DNA from: Streptomyces sp. DH12
Lineage (GTDB): Bacteria; Actinomycetota; Actinomycetes; Streptomycetales; Streptomycetaceae
Direction: 5' to 3'
Length of the DNA stretch: 64,000 nt
Assembly (NCBI RefSeq): GCF_020873895.1
Contig: NZ_JAHWGT010000003.1
Span: 124,001 to 188,000, forward strand
Each line of letters begins with the position of its first letter. The stretch's first letter is position 1. The position numbers were made by a program, and so were the translations under genes. Positions 16,673-24,431 of this stretch are shown here, in pieces. The notes under the pieces are model-generated. The model saw only the letters and a program-made list of their open reading frames with translations. It had not been told where the DNA came from and made no database searches.

Positions 16673-18013
16673 GTGACCACCGCGACGAGGCGCCGTCCGC
16701 GCGTCCTGATCGTCGGAGCCGGCTTCGCCGGCTACCAGACCGCACGCACACTGTCCCGCACCCTGCGCGGCCGCGCCGAGATCGTCCTGCTCAACCCGAC
16801 CGACTACTTCCTCTACCTGCCGCTGCTGCCCCAGGTCGCCGCCGGCATCCTCGAACCGCGCCGTGTCACCGTGTCCCTGCCCGGCACCCTGCGGGGCGTC
16901 CGGCTCGTCCTCGGCTCGGCGGAGCGCATCGACCTCGACGCGCGCACCGTGCACTGCACCGACCCCGAGGGCAAGTCCGGCCGCATCGAGTACGACCGGC
17001 TCGTCCTCGCCGTCGGCAGCGTCAGCAAGCTCCTGCCCATCCCGGGCGTCGCCGAGCACGCCACCGGCTTCCGCGGCCTGCCCGAGGCGCTCTACCTGCG
17101 CGACCACGTCACCCGGCAGATCGAGCTCATGGCCGCCGGCGCCGACGACGCGGCGACGGCCGAGGCCCGCCGCACGTTCGTGGTGGTCGGCGCCGGCTAC
17201 ACCGGCACCGAGGTCGCCGCACACGGCAAGATGTTCACCGACGCCCTGGTGCGCAAGCACCCCCACTGGCCGCGCGACCACACACCCCGCTGGCTGCTCG
17301 TCGACGTCGCCGACCGCGTCCTGCCCGGCCTCGACGAGCGCCTCGCCGCCACCGCCGACCGGGTCCTGCGCGACCGCGGCGTCGACGTGCGCACCGGCAC
17401 CTCCGTCAAGGAGTCCACCGCCGACGGCGTGCTGCTCGACGACGGCGAGTTCGTCCCGACGCGCTCGCTGATCTGGTGCGTCGGCGTCCGCCCCGACCCC
17501 TTCGTCTCCCAGGTCGGCGTCCCCCTCCAGCAGGGCCGGATCGTCGTCACCCCGGAGCTCAACGTCCCCGGCCACCCGGAGGTCTTCGCGTGCGGCGACG
17601 CCGCCGCCGTGCCCGACCTCGCCCGCCCCGGCGAGATCACCCCCATGACGGCGCAGCACGCGTCACGCCAGGGCAAGGCCGCCGCCCGGAACGTCGCCGC
17701 GTCCCTCGGCCTGGGCGCGCCCGTCGCGTACCGGCACGACGCGCTGGGCTTCGCCGTGGACCTCGGCGGGGTCAAGGCCGCGGCCAACCCCTTCGGCGTC
17801 CCCCTCTCCGGCCCGGTCGCCGGCGCCGTCACCCGCGGCTACCACCTGGCCGCCATGCCCGGCAACCGCGTCCGGGTGGCCGCCGACTGGCTGCTCGACG
17901 CCGCCCTGCCCCGGCAGGCCGTCCAACTCGGCCTGGTCCGTTCCTGGCAGGTCCCCCTCGACACCGACGCACCCGAGCTCGCCCACACCCGCGGCGCGCC
18001 CGGGAAGGAGTGA
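16673..18013 (+). CDS. Type II NADH dehydrogenase / NAD(P)/FAD-dependent oxidoreductase
   Basis: A 446-residue flavoprotein of the NDH-2 family, which passes electrons from NADH to quinone without proton pumping. The FAD dinucleotide fold is at residues 10-35 (VLIVGAGFAGYQTA), the NADH fold at about 165-185 (FVVVGAGYTGTEVA), and ACGDAAAVPD (about 305) is the second FAD motif. The end is basic and amphipathic, suited to membrane attachment. The GTG at 16673 has GGGAGG 6 bases upstream. It lies 7 bases before the transketolase gene, forming an operon probably driven by the SigB-type promoter at 16161-16185. Confidence 0.88.
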   Translation: MTTATRRRPRVLIVGAGFAGYQTARTLSRTLRGRAEIVLLNPTDYFLYLPLLPQVAAGILEPRRVTVSLPGTLRGVRLVLGSAERIDLDARTVHCTDPEGKSGRIEYDRLVLAVGSVSKLLPIPGVAEHATGFRGLPEALYLRDHVTRQIELMAAGADDAATAEARRTFVVVGAGYTGTEVAAHGKMFTDALVRKHPHWPRDHTPRWLLVDVADRVLPGLDERLAATADRVLRDRGVDVRTGTSVKESTADGVLLDDGEFVPTRSLIWCVGVRPDPFVSQVGVPLQQGRIVVTPELNVPGHPEVFACGDAAAVPDLARPGEITPMTAQHASRQGKAAARNVAASLGLGAPVAYRHDALGFAVDLGGVKAAANPFGVPLSGPVAGAVTRGYHLAAMPGNRVRVAADWLLDAALPRQAVQLGLVRSWQVPLDTDAPELAHTRGAPGKE

Positions 18014-18020
18014 ACGACGC

Positions 18021-19865
18021 ATGCAGTACGAGGAACTCGCCGAGCTGGCGCAGCAGTTGCGCGTCGACGCGGTCCGCACCGCCGACGCGGCCGGCTCCGG
18101 CCACCCCACCTCCTCCATGTCCGCGGCCGATCTCGCGGCCGTCCTCCTCGCCCACCACCTGCGCTTCGACTTCGACCACCCCGAACACCCCGGCAACGAC
18201 CGGTTCGTCCTCTCCAAGGGCCACGCCTCGCCCCTGCTGTACGCCATGTACCGGGCGGCCGGCGCCATCGACGACGAGGAGCTGCTCGGCTACCGCACGC
18301 TCGGCAGCCGCCTCGAAGGGCACCCCACCCCGCGGCTGCCCTGGGTGGACACCGCCACCGGCTCCCTCGGCCAGGGGCTGCCCGTGGCCGTCGGCATGGC
18401 CCTCGCCGGGAAGCGCCTGGACCGGCTCCCGTACCGGGTGTACGTCCTGTCCGGCGACAGCGAGATGGCGGAGGGCTCCGTCTGGGAGGCGGTCGAGCAC
18501 GCCGCGTACAACCACCTCGACAACCTGACCCTCGTCGTCGACGTCAACCGGCTCGGCCAGCGCGGCCCGACCCGCCACGAGCACGACCTCGACGCGTACG
18601 CGCGGCGCCTGCACGCCTTCGGCTGGCACACCGTCGAGGTGGACGGCCACGACGTCCAGGCGGTCGACGCCGCCTTCGCCGAGGCCCGCTCCACCACCCG
18701 GCAGCCCACCGCCATCCTCGCCCGCACCCGCAAGGGCCGCGGCGTCGAAGCCGTCGAGGACCGCGAGGGCCTGCACGGCAAGCCCCTGCCGGACGCCGAC
18801 GAGGCGATCGCCGAACTCGGCGGCGTACGCCGTGCCCGCGTCACCGTCCAGGCACCGCCCGACGGGAAGGTGACGACGGCCGTCGGCGACACCACGCCCG
18901 AACCGCCGCGCTACGACGCGGGCGACGAGGTCGCCACCCGCGACGCCTTCGGCAAGGCCCTCGCCGCGGTCGGCTCCGCGCGCGGCCGGGTCGTCGTCCT
19001 CGACGCGGAGGTGGGCGACTCGACCCGCGCCGAGGACTTCGCCAAGGAGCACCCGGAGCGGTACTTCGAGTGCTACATCGCCGAGCAGCAGCTCGTCGCC
19101 GGCGCCGTCGGCCTCGCCGCGCGCGGGTACGTCCCGTACGCCGCGACGTTCGCCGCGTTCCTCACCCGCGCCCACGACTTCATCCGCATGGCCGCCGTCA
19201 GCCGCGCCGGGATCAACCTCGTCGGCTCGCACGCCGGCGTCGCCATCGGCCCCGACGGTCCGTCCCAGATGGGCCTGGAGGACCTCGCGATGCTCCGGTC
19301 CGTCCACGGCAGCACCGTCCTCTACCCGTGCGACGCCAACCAGACGGCCCGGCTCACCACCGCCATGGCCGACCTGGACGGCATTCGCTACCTGCGGACC
19401 AGCCGCAGCGCCACACCCGTCATCTACGGGCCCGACGAGGAGTTCCCCGTCGGCGGCAGCAAGGTGCTGCGCCGCCACGACGACGACAAGGTGACCATCG
19501 TCGCCGCGGGCGTCACCGTCCACGAGGCGCTGAAGGCGGCCGACCGGCTCGCGGAGAGCGGCATCCGGGCGCGCGTCATCGACCTGTACTCGGTCAAGCC
19601 GGTGGACGCCGACACCCTGAACGAGGCCGCCGGTCAGACGGGTTGCATCCTCACGGTGGAGGACCACCACCCGGAGGGCGGCATCGGCGACGCCGTGGCC
19701 GAGGTGTTCGCCGACGGCCGGCCCGTGCCGCGCCTCGCCCGCCTCGCCGTGCGGAACATGCCCGGCTCGGCGACGCCGGAGGAGCAGCTGCACGCGGCGG
19801 GCATCGACGCCGACTCCATCGCCGCGGCCGTGACGCTGCTGGTGGAGCGGGTCGTGGCGCACTGA
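18021..19865 (+). CDS. tkt: Transketolase
   Basis: A 614-residue thiamine-diphosphate enzyme of the pentose phosphate pathway, moving two-carbon units between sugar phosphates. Seen: GHPTSSMSAADL (residues about 30-40), the TPP/Mg motif as SGDSEMAEGSVWEA to VVDVNR (about 145-178), the catalytic Glu in YIAEQQLVAGA (about 355) and a C-terminal transketolase domain with IDLYSVKPVDA. The length matches the shorter human-like class (about 620) rather than the 660-700-residue bacterial TktA class, so it is probably a second transketolase. Seven bases separate it from NDH-2. Two strong hairpins follow. Confidence 0.9.
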   Translation: MQYEELAELAQQLRVDAVRTADAAGSGHPTSSMSAADLAAVLLAHHLRFDFDHPEHPGNDRFVLSKGHASPLLYAMYRAAGAIDDEELLGYRTLGSRLEGHPTPRLPWVDTATGSLGQGLPVAVGMALAGKRLDRLPYRVYVLSGDSEMAEGSVWEAVEHAAYNHLDNLTLVVDVNRLGQRGPTRHEHDLDAYARRLHAFGWHTVEVDGHDVQAVDAAFAEARSTTRQPTAILARTRKGRGVEAVEDREGLHGKPLPDADEAIAELGGVRRARVTVQAPPDGKVTTAVGDTTPEPPRYDAGDEVATRDAFGKALAAVGSARGRVVVLDAEVGDSTRAEDFAKEHPERYFECYIAEQQLVAGAVGLAARGYVPYAATFAAFLTRAHDFIRMAAVSRAGINLVGSHAGVAIGPDGPSQMGLEDLAMLRSVHGSTVLYPCDANQTARLTTAMADLDGIRYLRTSRSATPVIYGPDEEFPVGGSKVLRRHDDDKVTIVAAGVTVHEALKAADRLAESGIRARVIDLYSVKPVDADTLNEAAGQTGCILTVEDHHPEGGIGDAVAEVFADGRPVPRLARLAVRNMPGSATPEEQLHAAGIDADSIAAAVTLLVERVVAH

Positions 19866-19874
19866 CCGCCACGA

Positions 19875-19910
19875 CCCCCGGGCCGGTGGCGGCCACCACC
19901 GGCCCGGGGG
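19875..19910 (+). terminator. GC-rich hairpin after transketolase
   Basis: A 15-bp perfect stem, CCCCCGGGCCGGTGG at 19875-19889 and its complement at 19896-19910, with a 6-base loop. It starts 9 bases after the transketolase stop. No T-run follows. Confidence 0.7.
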
Positions 19911-19964
19911 ACGTACGACGGCGCCCGCCGACCCCGTGGGGGGCCGGCGGGCGCCGTCGTACGT
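19911..19964. terminator. Bidirectional terminator, 20-bp perfect stem
   Basis: Arms 19911-19930 (ACGTACGACGGCGCCCGCCG) and 19945-19964 are exact inverted repeats with a 14-base loop. It lies between the convergent transketolase and Rv2629-like genes and can serve both. Confidence 0.8.
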
Positions 19965-19974
19965 CTTGCCGCGG

Positions 19975-21138
19975 TCACCTGGCCGCGGCGTCGGTCTCCT
20001 GCTCGTCGTACGGCCACCGCAGCAGCGCCCCGAGTCCGCCGACCGGCACCCGGTCCTCGACCTCCGGCCTGACGCGCAGCACCTCCGCCCCCGTCGCCAG
20101 GGCCGACCGCAGCAACGCGTCGTCCGCCCGGGCCGGCAGCGGCTCCGTGTCGCCCAGGTACTGGGTCTCCGTGCGCCGCACCGCCACCTGGTCCGGCTCG
20201 GCCCCCACCCACACCTGGCGGTGCGCGTCGGGCCCGTCCGGGCGGATCAGCAGCTCGGCGATCCGGTGCTCGCGGGCCGCCTCGACCAGTGCGGGCACCC
20301 CCTCGCAGGCCGCCGCGCCCGCCGGGCTCGCGCCCTCCGGCGCCCGCGCCGCCCGGAACCGGTCCAGCTCCTGCTCCGCGGTACGCCGCAGGAACGCCTC
20401 CTTCGCGGCCCGCACGTCCTCGTCGAGCCGCTCCCGGGACGCGCCCGCGGCCCGGCCGCCGTGTTCGCTCTCCACCACGTCCGCCTTCAGGCCGACGGGC
20501 AGCCGCTCGTGGACGGAGCGCCGCTCGCGCGGATCACCGGCGAGCACCACGAGGTCCGCGCCCAGGTCCTCGGCCGTGTCGGCGACCGCGTCGGCGATCT
20601 TGGCGGCGTTCTCCTCCCAGGTGTTCTCCACGCTGAGTTGGAAGTGCCGCTCGGACCAGGCGCCGCTCGCCGTGCGGTGCACGGGCCAGTCCCGGCCCTC
20701 CACCTGCCCGGCGGGCACCGCCCCGACGGGGCTGCGCAGCTCCAGGTCGGCGCCGACGCGGTCGATGTAGGCGACCAGGCACACCGGGTCCCCGGCGGCC
20801 AGGTCGATCAGGGGGCCCAGACGCGGCAGCGCCGACCAGGACGCCTGGGTGGGCGCGAGCGGGCGGGCGGCCAGCGGCAGGTCGAGGACGACCTCCCCGC
20901 GCGCGGCGAACACCGCGCGCCCGACCTCGCCCGACGGGCGTGGCCAACGGCTCAGCGCCTCGTGCAGGGCGCGCTCGGTCGCCTCGTCGCACCCCTGCGC
21001 GGAGAGCTCCTCGCAGGCGTTGCGCGCCGTGAGCTCCTGCCGCCACTCGGCGGACTCGTCCCTCCACGACGTGTCGAGGTACACGCTCGCCCACGGTCCG
21101 GGGCGGTCGTAGAGGCTGGTCAGAAAGGCGAGTTGCAT
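19975..21138 (-). CDS. baeRF-type (Rv2629-like) stress / ribosome hibernation protein
   Basis: A 387-residue protein resembling the bacterial release-factor-like baeRF2 group that includes mycobacterial Rv2629. It has an N-terminal GPWASVYLDTSW segment, a central WSERHFQLSVENTWEENAAK-type stretch typical of the family and a DLVVLAGDPRERRSVHERLP strand-loop. Rv2629 is induced in hypoxia and annotated as a ribosome hibernation factor. The ATG at 21138 has GGGAGG 6 bases upstream. A SigB-type promoter (GTGT-N15-GGGTAC, minus strand 21202-21178) lies 40 bases upstream, in line with stress induction. Confidence 0.75.
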   Translation of the reverse strand: MQLAFLTSLYDRPGPWASVYLDTSWRDESAEWRQELTARNACEELSAQGCDEATERALHEALSRWPRPSGEVGRAVFAARGEVVLDLPLAARPLAPTQASWSALPRLGPLIDLAAGDPVCLVAYIDRVGADLELRSPVGAVPAGQVEGRDWPVHRTASGAWSERHFQLSVENTWEENAAKIADAVADTAEDLGADLVVLAGDPRERRSVHERLPVGLKADVVESEHGGRAAGASRERLDEDVRAAKEAFLRRTAEQELDRFRAARAPEGASPAGAAACEGVPALVEAAREHRIAELLIRPDGPDAHRQVWVGAEPDQVAVRRTETQYLGDTEPLPARADDALLRSALATGAEVLRVRPEVEDRVPVGGLGALLRWPYDEQETDAAAR

Positions 21139-21157
21139 GGCTCCCTCCCGGAAGGCC

Positions 21158-21181
21158 GGTTCGTCGGTCCGCGACGGGTAC
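21158..21181 (+). promoter_or_regulatory. SigB-type promoter, forward arm of a bidirectional pair
   Basis: GGTT (21158-21161), 14 bases, GGGTAC (21176-21181). It would start transcription near 21190 towards the gene at 21271. The -10 is half of the palindrome GGGTACCC shared with the reverse promoter. Confidence 0.45.
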
Positions 21182-21202
21182 CCGTGGGGCCGGGCGGCAC
21201 AC
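21178..21202 (-). promoter_or_regulatory. SigB-type promoter, reverse arm of a bidirectional pair
   Basis: On the minus strand GTGT (21202-21199), 15 bases, GGGTAC (21183-21178), 40 bases before the Rv2629-like start. It fits GNNT-N14-16-GGGTAC/T. Confidence 0.5.
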
Positions 21203-21270
21203 GGCCGCCCTCCCGTCGCGCGGAACCGCGCCCGCGCCCAGAGTGGGACCCACACACGCGGAGGTGGTCC

Positions 21271-21846
21271 ATGTCCGGCAGCCCGCTCCTCGACCGGCAC
21301 GCGGAGGCGCTCGCCCTCTTCTCGTCACGCGTCCACGCGGTCCGCGAGGACCAGTGGGACGCGCCCACGCCCTGCTCCGAGTGGACCGTACGGGACCTCG
21401 TCGGGCACCTGGCCGGCGAACAGCTCTGGGTCGTCGACCTGGTGCGCGACGGCCGGACCGTCGCCGAGGTCGGCGACAGGTACGACGGGGACGTCCTCGG
21501 CGAGGACCCCGTCGCCACCTGGGACCGCGCCGCTGCGGGCGCCCTCGACGCCTTCCGCGAGGAGGGCGCCCTCGACCGGACGGTCAGCCTGTCCTCCGGC
21601 GACACGCCGGCCACCGCCTACTGCTCGCAGATGACGGCGGACGCCGTGGTCCACGCGTGGGACCTGTCGCGGGCGATCGGCGCGGACGAGCGCCTGCCGC
21701 GGCGGCTGGTCGACTTCGCCCTCCAGGAGTTCACGCCCTACGCCGACTCGCTGCCGTCCACCGGCCTCTTCGACGGGCCGCTCGACGCCCCGGCGGAGGC
21801 CGACGCCCAGACGAGGCTCCTCGCCATGCTGGGCCGCCGCGCGTAG
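21271..21846 (+). CDS. TIGR03086-like (mycothiol maleylpyruvate isomerase N-terminal fold) protein
   Basis: A 191-residue DinB-like four-helix protein. The hallmark is WDAPTPCSEWTVRDLVGHLA at residues about 28-50, with the metal-site His of GHLAGE, a mid-helix DAVVHAWDLSRAIG (residues about 130-143) and a C-terminal PSTGLF. Family members use a divalent metal and may act with mycothiol; the substrate is unknown. The start has GGAGG 6 bases upstream. It diverges from the Rv2629-like gene across a 130-base region with a bidirectional SigB-type promoter pair. Confidence 0.82.
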   Translation: MSGSPLLDRHAEALALFSSRVHAVREDQWDAPTPCSEWTVRDLVGHLAGEQLWVVDLVRDGRTVAEVGDRYDGDVLGEDPVATWDRAAAGALDAFREEGALDRTVSLSSGDTPATAYCSQMTADAVVHAWDLSRAIGADERLPRRLVDFALQEFTPYADSLPSTGLFDGPLDAPAEADAQTRLLAMLGRRA

Positions 21847-21871
21847 GGGGTGTCTCGTGTGCGCGTACGCA

Positions 21872-21908
21872 CGCGCCTGCCGGGACACGATCGGTCCCGG
21901 CAGGCGCG
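21872..21908. terminator. Hairpin terminator between convergent genes
   Basis: A 15-bp stem, CGCGCCTGCCGGGAC at 21872-21886 and its complement at 21894-21908, with a 7-base loop. It separates the TIGR03086-like gene from the convergent PfpI gene. Confidence 0.75.
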
Positions 21909-21933
21909 CGCGTGTGCGGGGTCGGGTGGGCCG

Positions 21934-22494
21934 TCAGGCGGCCCGGCTGCCCTGCCCCGCCTTGTGGAACTCGGCGGTGAAGGCGGTGCAGAACGCCTTC
22001 AGGTCGTCGGGCTTGCGGCTGGTGACGAGCGTGCTGCCAGAGCCGTCACCCGAGACGACGACCTCCTCGTCCACCCACTCGCCGCCGGCGTTGCGGATGT
22101 CGGTGCGCAGGCTCGGCCAGGAGGTCAGCCTCCGGCCGCGCACGACGTCGGCCTCCACCAGCGTCCACGGGGCGTGGCAGATCGCCGCGACCGGCTTGCC
22201 CGCGTCGAAGAAGCCCCGGACGAACGCGACGGCCCCCTCGTCCATCCGCAGGGCGTCCGGGTTGGCCACGCCGCCGGGCAGGACCAGCGCGTCGTAGTCG
22301 TCCACCGACACCTCCTCCACGGTCCGGTCGACGGGGAAGGTGTCGGCCTTGTCCAGATGGTCGAACATCTGGACGTGCCCGGACGCGGTCGAGACCAGCT
22401 CGGGCGTGTCGCCGGCGTCGGCGACCGCCTGCCACGGCTCGGTCAGTTCCACCTGCTCGACGCCCTCGGGCGCCACCAGAAACGCGATGCGCAC
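21934..22494 (-). CDS. DJ-1/PfpI-family (type 1 glutamine amidotransferase-like) protein
   Basis: A 186-residue protein with the DJ-1/PfpI fold. The nucleophile elbow is VAAICHAPW (Cys at about residue 105), ALVLPGGVANPDALR lies before it, and the conserved Glu is in RIAFLVAPEGVEQVELTEPW. Members act as glyoxalases/deglycases, chaperones or peptidases in stress. The start is GTG 22494 with AAAGGACC 6 bases upstream. Four bases separate it from the upstream CBS gene, so it is the third gene of the DUF2795-CBS-PfpI operon. That operon has a SigB-type promoter, which agrees with a stress role. Confidence 0.87.
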   Translation of the reverse strand: MRIAFLVAPEGVEQVELTEPWQAVADAGDTPELVSTASGHVQMFDHLDKADTFPVDRTVEEVSVDDYDALVLPGGVANPDALRMDEGAVAFVRGFFDAGKPVAAICHAPWTLVEADVVRGRRLTSWPSLRTDIRNAGGEWVDEEVVVSGDGSGSTLVTSRKPDDLKAFCTAFTAEFHKAGQGSRAA

Positions 22495-22498
22495 GTTC

Positions 22499-22990
22499 TC
22501 AGGTCCTTTCGTCCATCGCTGTGTCGTTCTCGTTGTCGGGTGCGGCCCTGCTGATGTCGGCCAGGACCGAGCGGGGTTCCTCCGCGACGGCCAGGTCGCC
22601 GAGGCTGACCACGCCCACGGGGCGTCCGGCCTCCACGACCGGCAGCCGCCGCACGGCGTGCCGCCGCATCAGGCCCACGGCCGTCGCCACGTCGTCGTCG
22701 GGCCCGACGACGACCGGGTCCGGGGTGCACACGGTCCGGGCGCTCACCGTCGACGGGTCGGCGCCCTCGGCGACCGCCCTGACGGTGATGTCCCGGTCGG
22801 TCAGCACGCCGACGACCAGGTCCCCGTCGGCGACGAGCACGTCGCCGACGTCCTGGGCCCGCATCAGCTGGGCGGCCTCGACGAGTGAGGCGTCGGGGCG
22901 GACGGCGGCCACTCCCGCGGTCATGACCTCGCGGACGAGCCGCGCCGTACCGTCCGGCGCCGCCGCCGTACCGCCCGTCGGGCCTGTCAT
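22499..22990 (-). CDS. Tandem CBS-domain protein
   Basis: A 163-residue protein made of a CBS pair (Bateman module): the first at about residues 18-75 (VREVMTAGVAAVRPDASLVE) and the second at about 80-140 (VVVGPDDDVATAVGLMRRHA), each with a VVGVLTDRDI- or PVGVVSLGDL-type strand. CBS pairs bind adenosine nucleotides and often signal energy state; no catalytic domain is attached. The ATG at 22990 overlaps the upstream stop codon (ATGA), and the gene is tightly joined to PfpI downstream. Confidence 0.9.
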   Translation of the reverse strand: MTGPTGGTAAAPDGTARLVREVMTAGVAAVRPDASLVEAAQLMRAQDVGDVLVADGDLVVGVLTDRDITVRAVAEGADPSTVSARTVCTPDPVVVGPDDDVATAVGLMRRHAVRRLPVVEAGRPVGVVSLGDLAVAEEPRSVLADISRAAPDNENDTAMDERT

Positions 22991-23349
22991 CGGTCGTGCA
23001 GGGCCACCGCGACGTCCTGCACGCTGCGGTAGGTCCGGTCGCCGGGCAGCTCCTCCACGCGCTCCGTCAGCGGGTCGGGGGCGTGCCGCTCGCGCATGAC
23101 GCGCAGCAGGTCCCCCCGGTGGGCCGGGAACGGCGTACGGGCGAGGTGCCGGGCCAGTTCGAGGCGCAGCGCCTCGAAGGCGTCGGACGGGCCGCGACCG
23201 GTGGCCAGCTCCGGGTCGTCGTCGGCCACCGGCTCGGGGTCGTGCCACTCCTCCGTGCGGGTGGGGTGGCCGGACCGGAGCAGCCCCTGGAGCTCGTGTT
23301 TCATCGCGTCGTCCTGCCGCCGGCTGAGCCGATCGCTGCCTCGCTGCAT
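22987..23349 (-). CDS. DUF2795-domain protein
   Basis: A 120-residue soluble protein. The C-terminal half (residues about 70-118: HLARTPFPAHRGDLLRVMRE, then LPGDRTYRSVQDVAVAL) matches the small helical DUF2795 fold, which I know mainly from actinobacteria and whose role is not established. The N-terminus is polar and charged. ATG 23349 has GGAGG 5 bases upstream. It is the first gene of the DUF2795-CBS-PfpI operon, and the SigB-type promoter at 23412-23389 would start the mRNA about 30 bases before it. Confidence 0.82.
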   Translation of the reverse strand: MQRGSDRLSRRQDDAMKHELQGLLRSGHPTRTEEWHDPEPVADDDPELATGRGPSDAFEALRLELARHLARTPFPAHRGDLLRVMRERHAPDPLTERVEELPGDRTYRSVQDVAVALHDR

Positions 23350-23368
23350 GAGTCCTCCACGGTGCCGC

Positions 23369-23392
23369 GTGTGTCGGTCGCCGGGCGGGTAC
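23369..23392 (+). promoter_or_regulatory. SigB-type promoter, forward arm of a second bidirectional pair
   Basis: GTGT (23369-23372), 14 bases, GGGTAC (23387-23392). The -10 shares the palindrome GGGTACCC with the reverse promoter. The nearest forward gene starts 300 bases downstream at 23692. Confidence 0.35.
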
Positions 23393-23412
23393 CCGGCGCG
23401 GCCGCCGCAAAC
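23389..23412 (-). promoter_or_regulatory. SigB-type promoter of the DUF2795-CBS-PfpI operon
   Basis: On the minus strand GTTT (23412-23409), 14 bases, GGGTAC (23394-23389). This is a full match to the Streptomyces SigB consensus, and its start point would be about 30 bases before the DUF2795 ATG. It is the best promoter of this class in the window. Confidence 0.65.
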
Positions 23413-23691
23413 CACCACTTCACGGGCGATCCGGCGGCCCGGGGGAAGCGCGCCACCCGGCCCGCCGCCCGGCCCCGGTCGGGGGTCCCGGGCGGGGGTC
23501 CCCGGCCGGCCCGCTGGTTTGGCGGGGGGCGTCGCGGGGACTCGCCGACGCGGCCGGGTGGCTGAGCGGCCGGACGGCCGAGGGGTGAAGGGCGGGGAGC
23601 GGACCGGGACGCGCGGACGGCGGTCCGCCCGGGCCGCTCCCCGCGTCCGCGCCGGACGGCAGGACACCGCCCGCGGAGGAAGGACGATGCG

Positions 23692-23919
23692 ATGGACGTC
23701 ACGACCGCACTGCTGGCCCTGTCGCTGCCGCCCGCCCTGCTCGGCGTGGTCCTCGCCATGGCCCACTACGAGGACCGCATGCTGCCGGCGCCCCCCGAAG
23801 AGCCCGACGACGCCGCGGTGGGGGCGTCGGTCCCGGCCGAGCCGCTCGCCCCCGCGCCGGCCGTCGAGCCGACCGCCGTGGCGGCGCCCCTCGCCGCCGA
23901 GCAGCCCGACGCCGCCTGA
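23692..23919 (+). CDS. Small membrane protein (hypothetical)
   Basis: A 75-residue protein. Residues 5-26 (TALLALSLPPALLGVVLAMA) form one membrane helix, followed by an acidic and then a Pro/Ala-rich cytoplasmic or periplasmic tail. ATG 23692 has GGAGGAAGG upstream; an overlapping ATG at 23686 is possible. I do not recognise a family. It lies between the DUF2795 operon and the sigma-factor gene and might belong to the same stress group, but that is only position. Confidence 0.6.
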   Translation: MDVTTALLALSLPPALLGVVLAMAHYEDRMLPAPPEEPDDAAVGASVPAEPLAPAPAVEPTAVAAPLAAEQPDAA

Positions 23920-24267
23920 CGCGGCCCGACGCACCGCTTCGCCCCGCTGCCCCGGCGGCCCGCCCTGGTACCGGCGCGGCCGGCCCGGCCGCGCCGGTAC
24001 GTCCACTCCCCGCCGGGCCCCGGGCCCCCCGCTGCTCGCCCACGCGCACCGCCCCGCACCCGCGTCGCTCACCCGGACAGCCGAACCTCCGCCACCCCGC
24101 GAACGTCCCCGGATGCACCCGCCAACTCCCCGCCACACCCGTCCCGACCTGCGGGAACGCCACCGCTCCCGCGCCGCGGCGGCGGGCCGGGGCCGGGGCC
24201 GGACGGCCGGGGCGCGTGTCCCTCGGGAAGCCGAACGGCGCAATCGGACGGACAGTGGGATCAAGGC
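23920..24267. other. Intergenic region upstream of the sigma-factor gene
   Basis: About 350 very GC-rich bases (512 to the sigma-factor start). CCGGCGCGGCCGG and GGCCGCGCCGG at about 23970-23996 could form a terminator-like hairpin for the small membrane gene. No further gene is supported. Confidence 0.35.
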
Positions 24268-24292
24268 GTTTGCCATCAAGGCCCCCGGGCAG
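24268..24292 (+). promoter_or_regulatory. Possible SigB-type promoter of the sigma-factor gene
   Basis: GTTT (24268-24271), 15 bases, GGGCAG (24287-24292). The -35 is perfect; the -10 departs at the T of GGGTA. Transcription would begin about 130 bases before the start codon. Autoregulation is common for this sigma class. Confidence 0.35.
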
Positions 24293-24431
24293 GCGCATTT
24301 CGTGCTTCGGACCGGAGGCACGTCCGTGGGAGCGGATCGCCGCTCCGGGCGTGTCCGCGCCCGGTTCCGGCGGCGGCGCTTCCCGGGGTGACAGCCAACC
24401 ATCAGCGCCGCTCAGGGAGCTGAACACGATC

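Noticed and set aside
16095-16751. Minus-strand frame rich in Ser/Gly/Cys opposite the Pro-rich membrane gene
   Set aside because: It mirrors the Pro/Gln-rich codons of the plus-strand gene and has no ribosome binding site.
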